DNA of 64,000 bases, taken from NCBI GenBank assembly GCA_964473205.1, contig CAYYOK010000001.1:102884-166883 (forward strand). The letters are read 5' to 3'. This document shows positions 8,312 to 20,120 of the stretch, piece by piece. Under the pieces are notes generated by a model, which was not told the origin of the DNA, did not search any database, and saw nothing but the letters and a program-made list of their open reading frames with translations. Numbering within the stretch: the first letter of the stretch is position 1; each line of letters starts with the position of its first letter. This DNA is from CAYMRL01 sp964473205 (lineage in GTDB: Bacteria; Deinococcota; Deinococci; Deinococcales; Trueperaceae). The translations under genes were made by a program, and so were the position numbers.

Positions 8312-9346
8312 CTAAGGCTCCAGCAGCGTCACGCCCACCGGACCGAAACCAGCCATGGACGCGAGGACGTCACCGGCGTCGGCCAGCGGTCGCCTGTCCC
8401 CGATCAGCCGCGCCAGCGGCAGCCTGCGGTTGCGCACGAACGCGAACATCTCCCGGTAGCGCCAGGCCTGCATGCCGTGGCTGCCAAGCACCTTCAGCTC
8501 GCGGCGCACGACTAGCTGCAGCGGGGTCTTGGGCGAGAGGTCGTCGCCGAGCAGCAGCCCGAGCTGCAGGTGCCGGCCGCGGCTGCGCAGGGAGCGAACT
8601 CCCGAGCTCATCGTCACGCTCGCGCCGAGGGCGTCCACGCTGACGTGCGCGCCGCCGCCGGTCAGGTCGCGGATGGCCTCCTCCGGCGCGCCGCCGCTGG
8701 CGTCGACGGTCTCCGCCGCCCCGAGCTCGGCGGCGAGCGCGAGCTTCTCTCGCGACAGGTCGACGGCTATCACGCGCGCGCCGGCGGCCGCGGCTATCAT
8801 CACGCTGGCGAGCCCGACGCCGCCGCAGCCGAAGACGGCCACGTCCTCGCCGGGCATCACGCGAGCCTGATGCATCAGCCCGGCGTAGGCGGTGGTGAAG
8901 CGGCAGCCGAGGCTGGCGGCCTCGTCGAAGCCGAGATCCTCGGGCACTCTCACGAGGTTGACGTCGGCCCACGGCACCATCACGTACTGAGCGAAGCTGC
9001 CCCAACCGTCGAAGCCCGGCTGGAACTCGACCTCGCAGAGGTTCTGGTGGCCCGAGGCGCATTCGTCGCAGGCGCCGCAGCCGCAGCAGAACGGCGCCGT
9101 GACGCGCTCCCCGCCACGGAAGCGCTCGACGTCAGCGCCGACGGCGCGGACCACGCCGGCGAACTCGTGGCCCGGCACATGCGGCCAGCTCACAGTGTCG
9201 TCGTGACCGACCCAGGCGTGCCAGTCGCTGCGGCACACGCCGGTGGCGCGCACCTCGATCACGGCGCCATGCGGCGGCGGTTGCGGCTCGGGCACTTCCC
9301 TCAGCTCCGGGAACGCGTTGGGTGCGTCGACGACGATGGCTCGCAT
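8312..9346 (-). CDS. zinc-dependent alcohol dehydrogenase, MDR superfamily
   Basis: A 344-residue medium-chain dehydrogenase. Catalytic zinc ligands are Cys38 and the GHE motif at residues 59-61. A structural zinc site is formed by Cys90, Cys93, Cys96 and Cys104 (C-x2-C-x2-C-x7-C). The Rossmann motif GCGGVGLASVMIA ends in VIAVD, an Asp that favours NAD over NADP. It oxidises an alcohol or polyol; annotated relatives are simply zinc-dependent alcohol dehydrogenases. A TACCAT box lies 5 nt upstream of the ATG. Monocistronic, converging with msrC. Confidence 0.9.
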   Translation of the reverse strand: MRAIVVDAPNAFPELREVPEPQPPPHGAVIEVRATGVCRSDWHAWVGHDDTVSWPHVPGHEFAGVVRAVGADVERFRGGERVTAPFCCGCGACDECASGHQNLCEVEFQPGFDGWGSFAQYVMVPWADVNLVRVPEDLGFDEAASLGCRFTTAYAGLMHQARVMPGEDVAVFGCGGVGLASVMIAAAAGARVIAVDLSREKLALAAELGAAETVDASGGAPEEAIRDLTGGGAHVSVDALGASVTMSSGVRSLRSRGRHLQLGLLLGDDLSPKTPLQLVVRRELKVLGSHGMQAWRYREMFAFVRNRRLPLARLIGDRRPLADAGDVLASMAGFGPVGVTLLEP

Positions 9347-9500
9347 GAGGAATGGTAGCTGGTCGAGCTCCGCGCGGCGAGGCTACCGAGACGCTCTCGA
9401 GCAGAAGCCCAGGGCGAACCTCGACGCGCCGCAGTCCAACCCGCCTCCCGATGTGGAGAAACAGCGCGCGCCGCGGTAGAACGTTACCTAGCATCTAGGC

Positions 9501-10628
9501 GTGGGCCTCGGGCTACAGGCTTGGCCGGTCAGCCTCTACGACCGCCTCGACGCTGCCGTGGACGCGTGGCGCGTGAGGCAGCCGCTCTACGTCGCGATCG
9601 TCAGCGTGATGCTGGCGCTGGCCCTGGGCGGCGTGTGGTTGCTGGTGTACGCCACCAACGGCACGTCGAACGCCTACCTGCACGCCATGTACCTGCCGGT
9701 CATCTTCGCCAGCCTGTGCCTCGGGCCCGTCGGAGGGGCGGTGGTGGCGCTGGCCGCGGGCGTGTTGATGGGGCCGTTGATGCCGCTCGACGTCGAGCGC
9801 GGCATCCAGCAGCCTGTCGCCAACATCGTCTACCGCGGCTCGTTCTTCCTGCTGATCGCGCTGATCGGCGGCACCTTCGCCGAGCTGTCCAGGTACCGCC
9901 AGACGAGGCTGATCGCGGCCAGGACCGAGCTGGCCGAGATCGGCTCGCGCAACCTCAGGCTCTTCGCGCGGCTCGTCTCGGAACGCGACGAGAAGACCGG
10001 CGGCCACTGCGAGCGCGTCGCGAGGAACGCCGTGACGCTGGGTCGGGCATGCGGCATGGGCGAGAACGACCTGCGCCAGGTGTACTGGGGCGGTCTGCTC
10101 CACGACCTCGGCAAGCTCGGGGTGCCAGAGGCGATCTTGCGCAAGCAGGGACGCCTCACGGGGCCCGAGTTCGAGCAGATCAAGCGCCATCCTGCCTACG
10201 GCGAGCGCGTGCTGCTCGACATCTCCAAGAGCTTCGCGGAGATCGCCAAGGGCGTGCGCTCGCATCACGAGCGCTGGGACGGCAGCGGCTACCCCGACGG
10301 CCTCGCGGGCGAGGAGATACCACTGCTGGCGAGGATCATCGCGATCGTCGACGTCTACGAGGCCGTGACCAGTCACCGGCCGTACCGCGGCCCGATGGCT
10401 CCCGAGGAGGCTCAGCGGTTGATCGCCGAGGGCTCCGGCAGCCACTTCGACCCTCGGCTGGTCGAGCTGTTCCTCGACCTGGTGCGACGCAGGCTGATCT
10501 CGCGAGAGACGGAGCCGAGCCCTCTGTACGATGACGACGGCTCGGTGTTCGACTCCTCGACCGTGCTCAGGGCAGTGGTGCAGTTGGGCAACAGGGCCGG
10601 CGAGGACGGCCGCGCCGGGCGCACGTGA
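9501..10628 (+). CDS. membrane-anchored HD-GYP phosphodiesterase (c-di-GMP)
   Basis: A 375-residue protein, GTG start. Residues 28-125 hold about three membrane segments, including a MASE-like LYLPVIFASLCLGPVGG stretch. A short helix leads into an HD-GYP domain: GGHCERVARNAV, the metal-binding HDLGK (201-205), SHHERWDGSGYP (254-265, carrying the GYP motif) and DVYEAVTSHRPYR. All key residues are present, so hydrolysis of cyclic di-GMP is expected, regulated by a signal sensed in the membrane part. A TAGCAT box lies 6 nt before the GTG. The gene stands alone. Confidence 0.9.
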   Translation: MGLGLQAWPVSLYDRLDAAVDAWRVRQPLYVAIVSVMLALALGGVWLLVYATNGTSNAYLHAMYLPVIFASLCLGPVGGAVVALAAGVLMGPLMPLDVERGIQQPVANIVYRGSFFLLIALIGGTFAELSRYRQTRLIAARTELAEIGSRNLRLFARLVSERDEKTGGHCERVARNAVTLGRACGMGENDLRQVYWGGLLHDLGKLGVPEAILRKQGRLTGPEFEQIKRHPAYGERVLLDISKSFAEIAKGVRSHHERWDGSGYPDGLAGEEIPLLARIIAIVDVYEAVTSHRPYRGPMAPEEAQRLIAEGSGSHFDPRLVELFLDLVRRRLISRETEPSPLYDDDGSVFDSSTVLRAVVQLGNRAGEDGRAGRT

Positions 10629-10738
10629 GCTGCTGCGGCGCCTTGCCGCTCAGGGCTCGACGCGACGCACATCCGGGGGCGTGGCGCCCACCTGTGAGAT
10701 ACTGCCTCGACGCCGCCTGACGGCGTAGAGACGTCTCC

Positions 10739-11965
10739 GTGAGCCTGCTCAAGCGTTACGCGTTCCCTCTGCAATGCACCATGGCCGCTCTGCTGAGCGC
10801 GGGCCTGAGCATGCTGACCGTGATGGTGCCGCTCTACGCGACCGCGCTGGGGCTGGGAGCGCAATGGATCGGCGTGCTGGTAGCGTTGCCAGGGGTCTTC
10901 CCGGTGCTGCTGGCGTTCCAGGCCGGGCGCTGGATCGACCTGGTCGGGCCGCCGCGGATGCTCTTCGCCAGCATGTCGCTGATGTCCGCCGCGCCGCTGA
11001 GCCTCATCCTGCTGCCAGGCGTGGCCGCGCTGGTGGTCTCGCGGCTGATGGTCGGGTTCGCGCAGCTCTTCGTGACCCTCTCGTCGCAGTCGCTCATCGC
11101 CGATCTGGACAACAACCGGTCGCACGCCTACAACTTTGCCGCCTACTCGACGCTGATGGCTCTGGGACGGATGATCGGGCCCGTGCTGGTGGGGTTCATC
11201 ATCGACCACCACGGCTTCAGGGCGAGCTTCTGGGCGGTGCTGGCAGTGCTGCTGGTGGCCGCCGGCGTGTCGTACCTGGTGATGAGCGGGGCGAGATCCG
11301 CGGGCGCGGAGGCGGGCGGCGCCGGCGACGTGGTCGGACGCGTGCCGTTGAGCAAGATCTTCGGCAACGTCGGCTTCCAGATGGGGGTGTTGGCCAGCTC
11401 CGGCATCTTCCTCGCCCTGACCATGCGCGAGGCCTTCCTGCCGGTGATGCTCGAGGAGATGGGCATGTCGGCGACGCTGATCGGCTCGCTGGTCAGCCTC
11501 GGTTCCCTCACGGCGGTGCTGATCCGCCCGGTGCTGCCGCTGGTCAGCCGGCTGCTGCGCGGCACTGCCAGGTCGCTGGTGGTGGCGATGGCGAGCGTGG
11601 TCGTGGGCGTGGGGTTGCTGTCGGTGGCTTCCAGCGTGCCGTTCTTCGGCGTGTTGGCGGTGGTGGCGGGCATCGGCTCCGGCCTCGGCTTCCCCCTTAG
11701 CATCGTGGCCGTGACGACGCACGTCTCGCCTCGCCAGCGCGCCACCGCCCTGAGCCTGCGCATCTCGAGCAGCCACTTGGTCGAGATCGTCGCGCCGATA
11801 GTCGGCGGCCTGCTCGTCGCGGTCACCAGCTACAGGGTCGGCTTCGCAGCGGCAGGCGTGGCGTTGGCGGCGCTGACGGTCGTCGGGCTCGGCCGGATCA
11901 AGCCGTTCGAGGCCGAGGAGCGCGCGGCTACGGGCGCGCTCGGAGCTACGCCGCCGAGACGCTAG
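10739..11965 (+). CDS. MFS transporter (12-helix, drug-efflux-like)
   Basis: A 408-residue protein with GTG start and about 12 hydrophobic segments. The first loop contains GLGAQWIGVLVALPGVFPVLLAFQAGRWIDLVG, matching the MFS loop 2-3 signature GxxxDRxGRR in degenerate form. A second one, MGMSATLIGSLVSLGSLTAVLIRP, opens the second half. The relatives are multidrug or sugar efflux permeases; the substrate is unknown. Its 3' end overlaps the convergent ABC gene by 20 nt, so the tail of either gene also encodes the other in antisense. Confidence 0.85.
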   Translation: MSLLKRYAFPLQCTMAALLSAGLSMLTVMVPLYATALGLGAQWIGVLVALPGVFPVLLAFQAGRWIDLVGPPRMLFASMSLMSAAPLSLILLPGVAALVVSRLMVGFAQLFVTLSSQSLIADLDNNRSHAYNFAAYSTLMALGRMIGPVLVGFIIDHHGFRASFWAVLAVLLVAAGVSYLVMSGARSAGAEAGGAGDVVGRVPLSKIFGNVGFQMGVLASSGIFLALTMREAFLPVMLEEMGMSATLIGSLVSLGSLTAVLIRPVLPLVSRLLRGTARSLVVAMASVVVGVGLLSVASSVPFFGVLAVVAGIGSGLGFPLSIVAVTTHVSPRQRATALSLRISSSHLVEIVAPIVGGLLVAVTSYRVGFAAAGVALAALTVVGLGRIKPFEAEERAATGALGATPPRR

Positions 11966-13961
11966 CCGCCCCCACGAACTGCGCCTCGTACAGGCGGGCG
12001 TAGGCGCCGCCGGCCGCGACGAGCTCGGCGTGGGTGCCGCGCTCGACGATGCGGCCGTGCTCCATCACCAGGATCAGGTCGGCGCCGGTGATGGTCGACA
12101 GCCGGTGCGCGATCACGAAGCTGGTGCGCTTGCCGCGCAGCGCCAGCATCGCCTGCTGCAGCAGCAGCTCGGTGCGGGTGTCGACCGAGCTGGTCGCCTC
12201 GTCGAGGATCAGCACCGGCGGGTCGGCGAGGAAAGCCCTGGCGATGGTGATCAGCTGCTTCTCGCCGGCGCTGACGGTGCCGCCCTCGTCGTCGATCAGC
12301 GTGTCGTAGCCGTCCGGGAGGCTGTGGACGAAGCGGTCGACGTAGGCGGCGCGCGCCGCCTCCATGATCTCGGCCTCGGTCGCGTCGAGCCTGCCGTAGG
12401 CGATGTTCTCGCGGATCGTGCCTTTGAACAACCAAGTATCTTGCAGCACCATGCCGATGTTCTCGCGCAGCTCGTCGCGGCGCAGCTCGGCGATGTCGCG
12501 GCCGTCCAGCGTGATCCTGCCGGAGTCGAGCTCGTAGAAACGCATGATCAGGTTCACGAGCGTCGTCTTGCCGGCGCCCGTCGGTCCCACTATCGCCACG
12601 GTCTGGCCCGGCTCGACGGTCAGCGACAGGTCCTCGATCAGCGGCCTCTCTGGCTCGTAGCGGAACGAAGCCTGTTCGAACACGACGCGGCCGCGCGCCC
12701 TCTCCAGGCTGGGAGCCTTGGTGCTCTCGTCTAACTCCTCCTCGGCGTCCAGCAGCTCGAACACGCGCTCGGCAGAGGCGACCCCCGACTGCAGCAGGTT
12801 CGCCATCGAGGCGAGCTGCGTCACCGGCTGGCTGAACTGGCGCGAGTACTGGATGAAAGCCTGCACGTCACCGAGCGTGATCACGCCCGAGGCGACGCGC
12901 AGGCCGCCGACGACGGCGACCGCGGCGTAACTGAGGTTGCCGATGAAGAAGGCCGCCGGCATGATCAGGCCCGAGAGGAACTGCGCGCGGAAGCTCGCCT
13001 GGAAGAGCGCGTCGTTCTCCTTCTCGAACGACGCCTGCACCTCGCGCTGGCGACCGAACACCTTGACCAGCTCGAAACCCGAATACGTCTCCTCGACGCG
13101 GGAGTTGAGGGTGCCGGTGCTGCGCCACTGCTCGATGAACTGGACACGGGAGCGGCTCATGACGGTACCGGCGACCACCATCGTCAGTGGGATGCTCAGG
13201 AGCGCTACCAGCGAGAGCAGGGGCGAGATCGAGAACATCATGATCAGCACGAAGACGACGGTTAGGAGCGAGCTGAGCATCTGGCTCAGCGTCTGCTGCA
13301 GGCTCTGCGCGACGTTGTCGATGTCGTTGGTGACGCGGCTCAACAGCTCGCCGCGCGGCTGCTTGTCGAAGTAGCGCAGCGGCAGACGGTTGAGTTTCTC
13401 CTCGACCTCGTTGCGCAGGCGCCTGACGGTTCTCTGCACGACCTCGTTGAGGATGAACGACTGCAGGAACGACAGCACGGCGGAGCCGAGATAGATGGCG
13501 ATGACCGTAAGCAGCACCCGCGCCATCGCATCGAAGTCGACGCCTTGGCCAGGAACGAAGTCGATGCCGGAGAGCAGCGACGCGACCTGGTCGTTGCCCG
13601 CCGCGCGCGCTGCCGCGATGGCGGCTTCGCGGCTGATGCCGGCGGGCATCTGGGCGCCGATGATCCCGCCGAAGAGGATGTCGGTGGCGCGCCCCAGCAC
13701 TCGTGGACCCAAGGCCGAGAGGCCGACCGCGATGACACCGGCGACGATCACAGCGATGACGGCGGGCCGGTGCGGCGCGAGGCGCCCCATGAGACGCCGA
13801 GCGGATGGCCCGAAGGCCTCGGCTTTGCCCACGGCCGGCACGCCCATCATCGGCCCGGGTCCGCGCGGAGCCTGCACGCGTTCGGTAGTCGCCATTACGC
13901 GGTTGTGGCCCTGCGAGGCGCCGTTCTTGTTGCCAGGGTTGTTGCTGCCCTGGTCGCTCAT
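11946..13961 (-). CDS. ABC exporter, fused permease-ATPase, subunit 2 of a heterodimer
   Basis: A 671-residue half-transporter. It begins with a roughly 50-residue low-complexity N-terminal extension (Gly/Asn/Pro rich), then six transmembrane helices with a long insert between TM1 and TM2. The C-terminal ATPase has Walker A GPTGAGKTT, an altered signature VSAGE in place of LSGGQ, and a normal Walker B LILDEATSSVD with the catalytic Glu. It overlaps the upstream ABC gene by 4 nt (ATGA). In heterodimeric exporters (TM287/288, BmrCD type) one subunit has a changed signature and the other a changed catalytic Glu, which is what this pair shows. Probably drug or lipid export. Confidence 0.92.
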   Translation of the reverse strand: MSDQGSNNPGNKNGASQGHNRVMATTERVQAPRGPGPMMGVPAVGKAEAFGPSARRLMGRLAPHRPAVIAVIVAGVIAVGLSALGPRVLGRATDILFGGIIGAQMPAGISREAAIAAARAAGNDQVASLLSGIDFVPGQGVDFDAMARVLLTVIAIYLGSAVLSFLQSFILNEVVQRTVRRLRNEVEEKLNRLPLRYFDKQPRGELLSRVTNDIDNVAQSLQQTLSQMLSSLLTVVFVLIMMFSISPLLSLVALLSIPLTMVVAGTVMSRSRVQFIEQWRSTGTLNSRVEETYSGFELVKVFGRQREVQASFEKENDALFQASFRAQFLSGLIMPAAFFIGNLSYAAVAVVGGLRVASGVITLGDVQAFIQYSRQFSQPVTQLASMANLLQSGVASAERVFELLDAEEELDESTKAPSLERARGRVVFEQASFRYEPERPLIEDLSLTVEPGQTVAIVGPTGAGKTTLVNLIMRFYELDSGRITLDGRDIAELRRDELRENIGMVLQDTWLFKGTIRENIAYGRLDATEAEIMEAARAAYVDRFVHSLPDGYDTLIDDEGGTVSAGEKQLITIARAFLADPPVLILDEATSSVDTRTELLLQQAMLALRGKRTSFVIAHRLSTITGADLILVMEHGRIVERGTHAELVAAGGAYARLYEAQFVGAASVSAA

Positions 13962-15700
13962 GCCGCCTCCGCCTGACGCTGTGACGCGACTATCTCCTGG
14001 TAAGTGGGCGAATGAGCGAGCAGCTCCTGGTGCGTGCCGACGCCGACGATCCTGCCGTCTTCGAGCACGACTATCGAGTCTGCCTCGGTGATGGTGGCGA
14101 CGCGCTGCGCGACGACGAGCACCATCGCGTCAGCCGTGACAGGCTTCAGAGCGGCCCTGAGCCTGGCGTCGGTCGCGACGTCGAGCGCCGAGAACGAGTC
14201 GTCGAACAGGTAGAGCTGTGGGCGCTTGACGAGTGCCCGCGCGATGGCGAGGCGCTGCCGCTGGCCGCCCGAGAAGTTGGTGCCGCCTTGCGCCACGCTC
14301 GCCTCTAGGCCCTCCGGCTGCTCCTCGATGAAGTCGCGCGCCTGCGCGATCTCCAGCGCCCGCCACAGCTCCTCATCGGTGGCGTCAGGCTTTCCGAAAC
14401 GCAGGTTGCTCGCGACGGTGCCCGAGAAGAGGTAGCCGCGTTGCGGCACGAGGCCGATGCTGCCCCAGAGCGCGTCGGGGTCGTAGTCGCGCACGTCGAC
14501 GCCGTCGAGCGTTACCCTGCCGCTCGTAACGTCGAAGAGGCGGGGTATCAGCTTCAGCAGCGTCGATTTGCCGCTGCCGGTCGAGCCGATGAGCGCGACG
14601 GTCTGGCCAGGTCGCACCTGTAGACTGACGTCGTGGACCACTGCCTGCTCGGCACCCGGGTAGGCGAAGGAGACGTTCTCCAGCATCAGACCCCGTCGTG
14701 CCGTCGGCTGCGTCACGCTGTGGGCGGGCGGCTTCACGCTCGGCTCCGTGTCGAGCACCTCGGCGAGGCGGTCGGAGGAGACAGCGGCGCGCGGCAGGAT
14801 CATGAACAGCATCGTCGACATCATCACGGCGATGAGGATCTGCATCATGTACGACAGGAACGCCGTTATCGAGCCGATCTCCATCGCCCCGGCGGCGACG
14901 CGCTGACCCCCGAACCAGATGATCGCGACAGAGGACAGGTTCATGACGAGCAGCACCATCGGGAACATGACCGACATCCAGCGACCCACGAACAGCGCTG
15001 TGTTCGTCAGCTCGTCGTTGGCCTGAGCGAAGCGCTCGGCTTCGTGAGGTTCGCGCACGAAAGCGCGGATCACCCTGATGCCGCCGATCTGCTCGCGCAG
15101 CACCTCGTTGACCCTGTCGATGCGCTGCTGCATCACACGGAACCCCGGCAGCATCCGCATGACGATGAACGCGATGCCAGCGGCCAGCAGCGGCACGGCG
15201 ACCGCGACCAGCCACGACAGGCCGACGTCCTCGCGCAGAGCCATGATCAGTCCGCCCACCATCATCAGCGGCGCGCTGACCAGCATCGAGAACGTCATCA
15301 TCAGCGCCATCTGGACCTGCTGCACGTCGTTCGTGTTGCGGGTGATCAACGAGGGCGCTCCGAACGTGGCGACCTCGTGAGCCGAGAAGGAGTTGACGTG
15401 GTGGAATGTGGCGCTGCGCATGTCGCGACCGAACGCCATCGCGGTCCTGGCGCCGAGGTAGATGGCGTAGACGTTGGCTAGTACGTTCACGAGCGAGGCC
15501 AGGAGCATGAGGCCGCCCTGCTCGAGGATGTAACGGGTGTTACCGAGCACGACGCCGCGGTCGATGATGTCGGCGTTGATGCTCGGCAAGACCAGGTTGG
15601 TGAGGCTGACCACCAGTTGAAGCGCTAGGATCAGCGCGATGCTGCGCCGGTAGGGACGGGCGAAGCGCTTGAGCAAGCGCCAGAGGTTCCTCAGTGACAT
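13958..15700 (-). CDS. ABC exporter, fused permease-ATPase, subunit 1 of a heterodimer
   Basis: A 580-residue half-transporter with six transmembrane helices (residues 15-310) and an ATPase domain from about 340. Walker A is GSTGSGKST and the signature is the canonical FSGGQRQR, but Walker B reads YLFDDSFSALD, with Asp where the catalytic Glu should be. That makes one of the two ATP sites non-hydrolytic, as known for heterodimeric exporters. The start overlaps the end of the TetR gene by about 10 nt, and its end overlaps subunit 2 by 4 nt, so the three are translated together. Confidence 0.92.
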   Translation of the reverse strand: MSLRNLWRLLKRFARPYRRSIALILALQLVVSLTNLVLPSINADIIDRGVVLGNTRYILEQGGLMLLASLVNVLANVYAIYLGARTAMAFGRDMRSATFHHVNSFSAHEVATFGAPSLITRNTNDVQQVQMALMMTFSMLVSAPLMMVGGLIMALREDVGLSWLVAVAVPLLAAGIAFIVMRMLPGFRVMQQRIDRVNEVLREQIGGIRVIRAFVREPHEAERFAQANDELTNTALFVGRWMSVMFPMVLLVMNLSSVAIIWFGGQRVAAGAMEIGSITAFLSYMMQILIAVMMSTMLFMILPRAAVSSDRLAEVLDTEPSVKPPAHSVTQPTARRGLMLENVSFAYPGAEQAVVHDVSLQVRPGQTVALIGSTGSGKSTLLKLIPRLFDVTSGRVTLDGVDVRDYDPDALWGSIGLVPQRGYLFSGTVASNLRFGKPDATDEELWRALEIAQARDFIEEQPEGLEASVAQGGTNFSGGQRQRLAIARALVKRPQLYLFDDSFSALDVATDARLRAALKPVTADAMVLVVAQRVATITEADSIVVLEDGRIVGVGTHQELLAHSPTYQEIVASQRQAEAA

Positions 15701-16341
15701 GACGCTCTTCCTTTCACGCTTTCCAGCGCACCGAACAGCACCACGTCGACTATCTCGTCGACGCTGAGGATGTCGCGTTGGCCCGCGAACGGGCGCCTGG
15801 CCGAGACGACCAGCCCGAGCAGCGCCGCAGCGGCACGCTCCGGCGGCATCCTCAGCTCGCTACTGTGCTCGCTGACTAGTGCCGTGATCGCCGACCTGAT
15901 GGTCTCGCTCCAGTTGAGCAGGCTCGCCCTGGCGTTCGAGTCGGCAGGTTTTGCGTCGTGTCCCACGAGCGTGTGCAGCACGACGACGAGCGCGACGACC
16001 TCGTCGGTCCTGTCGCTGATGAGGTGCGCTGCGGCTGCTACCTGCGCTACGAGGTCGAGTTCGCGGTCGATCGCAGCGATGGCGGCTTCGAGCGGAGCCG
16101 GGTCCATGTGTGCGGCGATGGCGCCCTCGATCAGTGCCCGCTTGTCGGGGAAGACGCTGAAAAGGGTGCCCTCCGCGACGCCGGCGCGCTCGGCGAGCTC
16201 CTTGGTGGTCACCACCGCGCCGCGCTCGATCAGCAGCGGCGCGACCGCCTCGACGATCCTGCGGCGGCGCTCCTCAGGCGGGAGCGGCTCGGCGCGACGG
16301 CTGCGTGCTGTTGACCGGTACTCGGTCGCGTCGGGAGTCAC
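15691..16341 (-). CDS. TetR/AcrR family repressor of the ABC exporter operon
   Basis: A 216-residue regulator, GTG start. The N-terminal HTH is clear: EERRRRIVEAVAPLLIERGAVVTTKELAERAGVAEGTLFSVFPDKRALIEGAI. The C-terminal ligand domain is not conserved. It is the first gene of a TetR-ABC-ABC operon, and a perfect palindromic operator lies just upstream (16360-16373), so autorepression and control of the exporter are the likely role. A TTAAGC -10-like box lies between operator and start. Confidence 0.92.
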   Translation of the reverse strand: MTPDATEYRSTARSRRAEPLPPEERRRRIVEAVAPLLIERGAVVTTKELAERAGVAEGTLFSVFPDKRALIEGAIAAHMDPAPLEAAIAAIDRELDLVAQVAAAAHLISDRTDEVVALVVVLHTLVGHDAKPADSNARASLLNWSETIRSAITALVSEHSSELRMPPERAAAALLGLVVSARRPFAGQRDILSVDEIVDVVLFGALESVKGRASCH

Positions 16342-16359
16342 GGCCGGAGAGCTTAACTG

Positions 16360-16373
16360 AGTGAGCGCTCACT
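16360..16373. promoter_or_regulatory. palindromic TetR operator
   Basis: AGTGAGCGCTCACT is a perfect 14-bp palindrome about 18 nt before the TetR start codon. Its form (TGAGTGA...TCACT) is typical of TetR-family operators in which the regulator controls an adjacent efflux pump. Confidence 0.8.
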
Positions 16374-16442
16374 TGCAAGCGGTCGTGAGCAAGCCTCGCC
16401 GGCCAGGTCGTCAGAGAGGAGCCGTGTAACGTCGACTAACTG

Positions 16443-17872
16443 TCAGATCCCGAACGAGACGTACTTGACCTCGAGGTACTCCTCGATGCCCCAGTGACCG
16501 CCTTCGCGCCCGATGCCCGACTGCTTGACGCCGCCGAAGGGCGCCTGAGGCGTGGCCGGGACTCCGTCGTTGACGCCGATGATGCCGTAGTCGAGGGCCT
16601 CGCTGACCCTGAAGGCGCGCGACAGGTCCTTGGTGACGAGGTACGCCGCCAGCCCGTAGGGAGTGTCGTTGGCGAGCCTCACCGCCTCGGCCTCGTCGTC
16701 GAAGACGATCAGCGGCGCGACGGGGCCGAAGGTCTCCTCGCTGAGAATGTCCATCCCGGCCGTCACGCCCGTGACGACAGTCGGCTGGAAGAAGAGTCCT
16801 TCCAGAGCCGAGCCGCCGGTCACGACCTTGGCGCCCTTGGCGCGCGCGTCTGCCACGTGGCGCTCGACCTTGGCCAGCCCCTGCTCGTCGACCAGCGGGC
16901 CGATGTCGGTCGTATCGGAGCTCGGGTCGCCGACGACGAGCTTGGCTGCGGCCGCCGCGAAGGCCTCGGCGAACTCGTCGGCGACGTTGCGCTGAACGTA
17001 GATGCGGTTGGTGCAGACGCAGGTCTGGCCGGCGTTGCGGAACTTGCATGCGATTGCCTCGCGCACGGCGGTGCTCAGGTCGGCGTCGTCGAAGACCAGC
17101 AGGGGGGCGTGCCCGCCGAGCTCCAGCGAGAGGCGCTTGATCGTGTCGGCCGACTTGCGGTAGAGGATCCTCCCGACCTCGGTCGAGCCGGTGAAGGTGA
17201 CCTTGCGGATGCGCTCGTCGGCCATCAGGGCGTCGGAGAGCGGCACCGGGTCGGAGGCGGTCAAGACCTGCAGAGTGCCGGCGGGGCCGCCGGCTTCGAG
17301 CCACAGGTCGGCGGCCAACAGAGCCGTCAGCGGCGACTGCTCGGCCGGCTTGAGGATGAAGGTGCAGCCGGCCGCCAGGGCGGGCGCGGCCTTGCGCGTG
17401 ACCATCGCGATCGGGAAGTTCCACGGCGTGACGGCGAAGACCGGGCCGACGGGCTGCTTGAGCGCGAACAGCCGCTTGCCGGGGACGTGGTTGGCGACGC
17501 CCTCGCTGACGACGCGCTTGGCCTCCTCGGCGTACCACTTGACGAAGCCGGCGGCGTAGGCGACCTCGCCGCGCGACTCCTTGATCGGCTTGCCCATCTC
17601 CGAGGTCATGAGCTGGGCGAGGTCCTCGCGACGCTCGAGCATCAGCGCGGCCCAACGCTCCAGCAGGGCCGAGCGCTCGAACGCCGTGGTCTTGCGCCAG
17701 CTCGCGAAGGCCTCTTCGGCGACGGCGGCTGCGCGCGCCGCGTCGGCCACGCCGCACTCGGCGGCCCGCCCGATGACCTCTCCGGTGGCGGGGCTGCGAA
17801 CGTCGAAGGTGGCCGCGGCCGTCTCCCACTCGGCCGTCAGGTAGCGCGCCGAGAACTCGGTAGCGAAGGCAG

Positions 17873-17876
<4 letters not shown>
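16443..17876 (-). CDS. gabD: NAD(P)-dependent succinate-semialdehyde dehydrogenase family protein
   Basis: A 477-residue aldehyde dehydrogenase. Key residues are Asn153 in TPWNFP, Glu252 in LELGGHAP and the nucleophile Cys286 in NAGQTCVC, with the cofactor-binding FTGSTEVGR. The family context (MGKPIKESRGEV, ASDPVPLSDALMAD) fits GabD-type succinate-semialdehyde dehydrogenases, but other aldehydes are possible. The start at 17876 is set by an ATGA overlap with the end of the upstream peptidase gene, so the longer upstream frame is not used. Confidence 0.85.
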
Positions 17877-20017
<2,141 letters not shown>

Positions 20018-20071
20018 CGTGGGTCAACCATAACCGTGAGCTGGTCTCGCTCGCGCCGGTACTCTCAGGCA

Positions 20072-20107
20072 GGCGGCTGCTTAGGTTAGGTGGCTGCTTA
20101 CTAGGTT
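20072..20107 (+). repeat. short tandem duplication upstream of the RDD gene
   Basis: Two imperfect copies of about 18 nt (GGCGGCTGCTTAGGTTA and GGTGGCTGCTTACTAGGTT), with a weaker third copy running to the RDD start codon. It looks like a slippage duplication; no Shine-Dalgarno or promoter is obvious in it. Confidence 0.5.
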
Positions 20108-20120
20108 GGGTGACTACTAG

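Noticed and set aside
10412..11776. Minus-strand open frame of about 450 codons opposite the MFS gene
   Set aside because: Translation is dominated by His/Gln/Arg/Ala, as expected for the complement of a hydrophobic protein gene.
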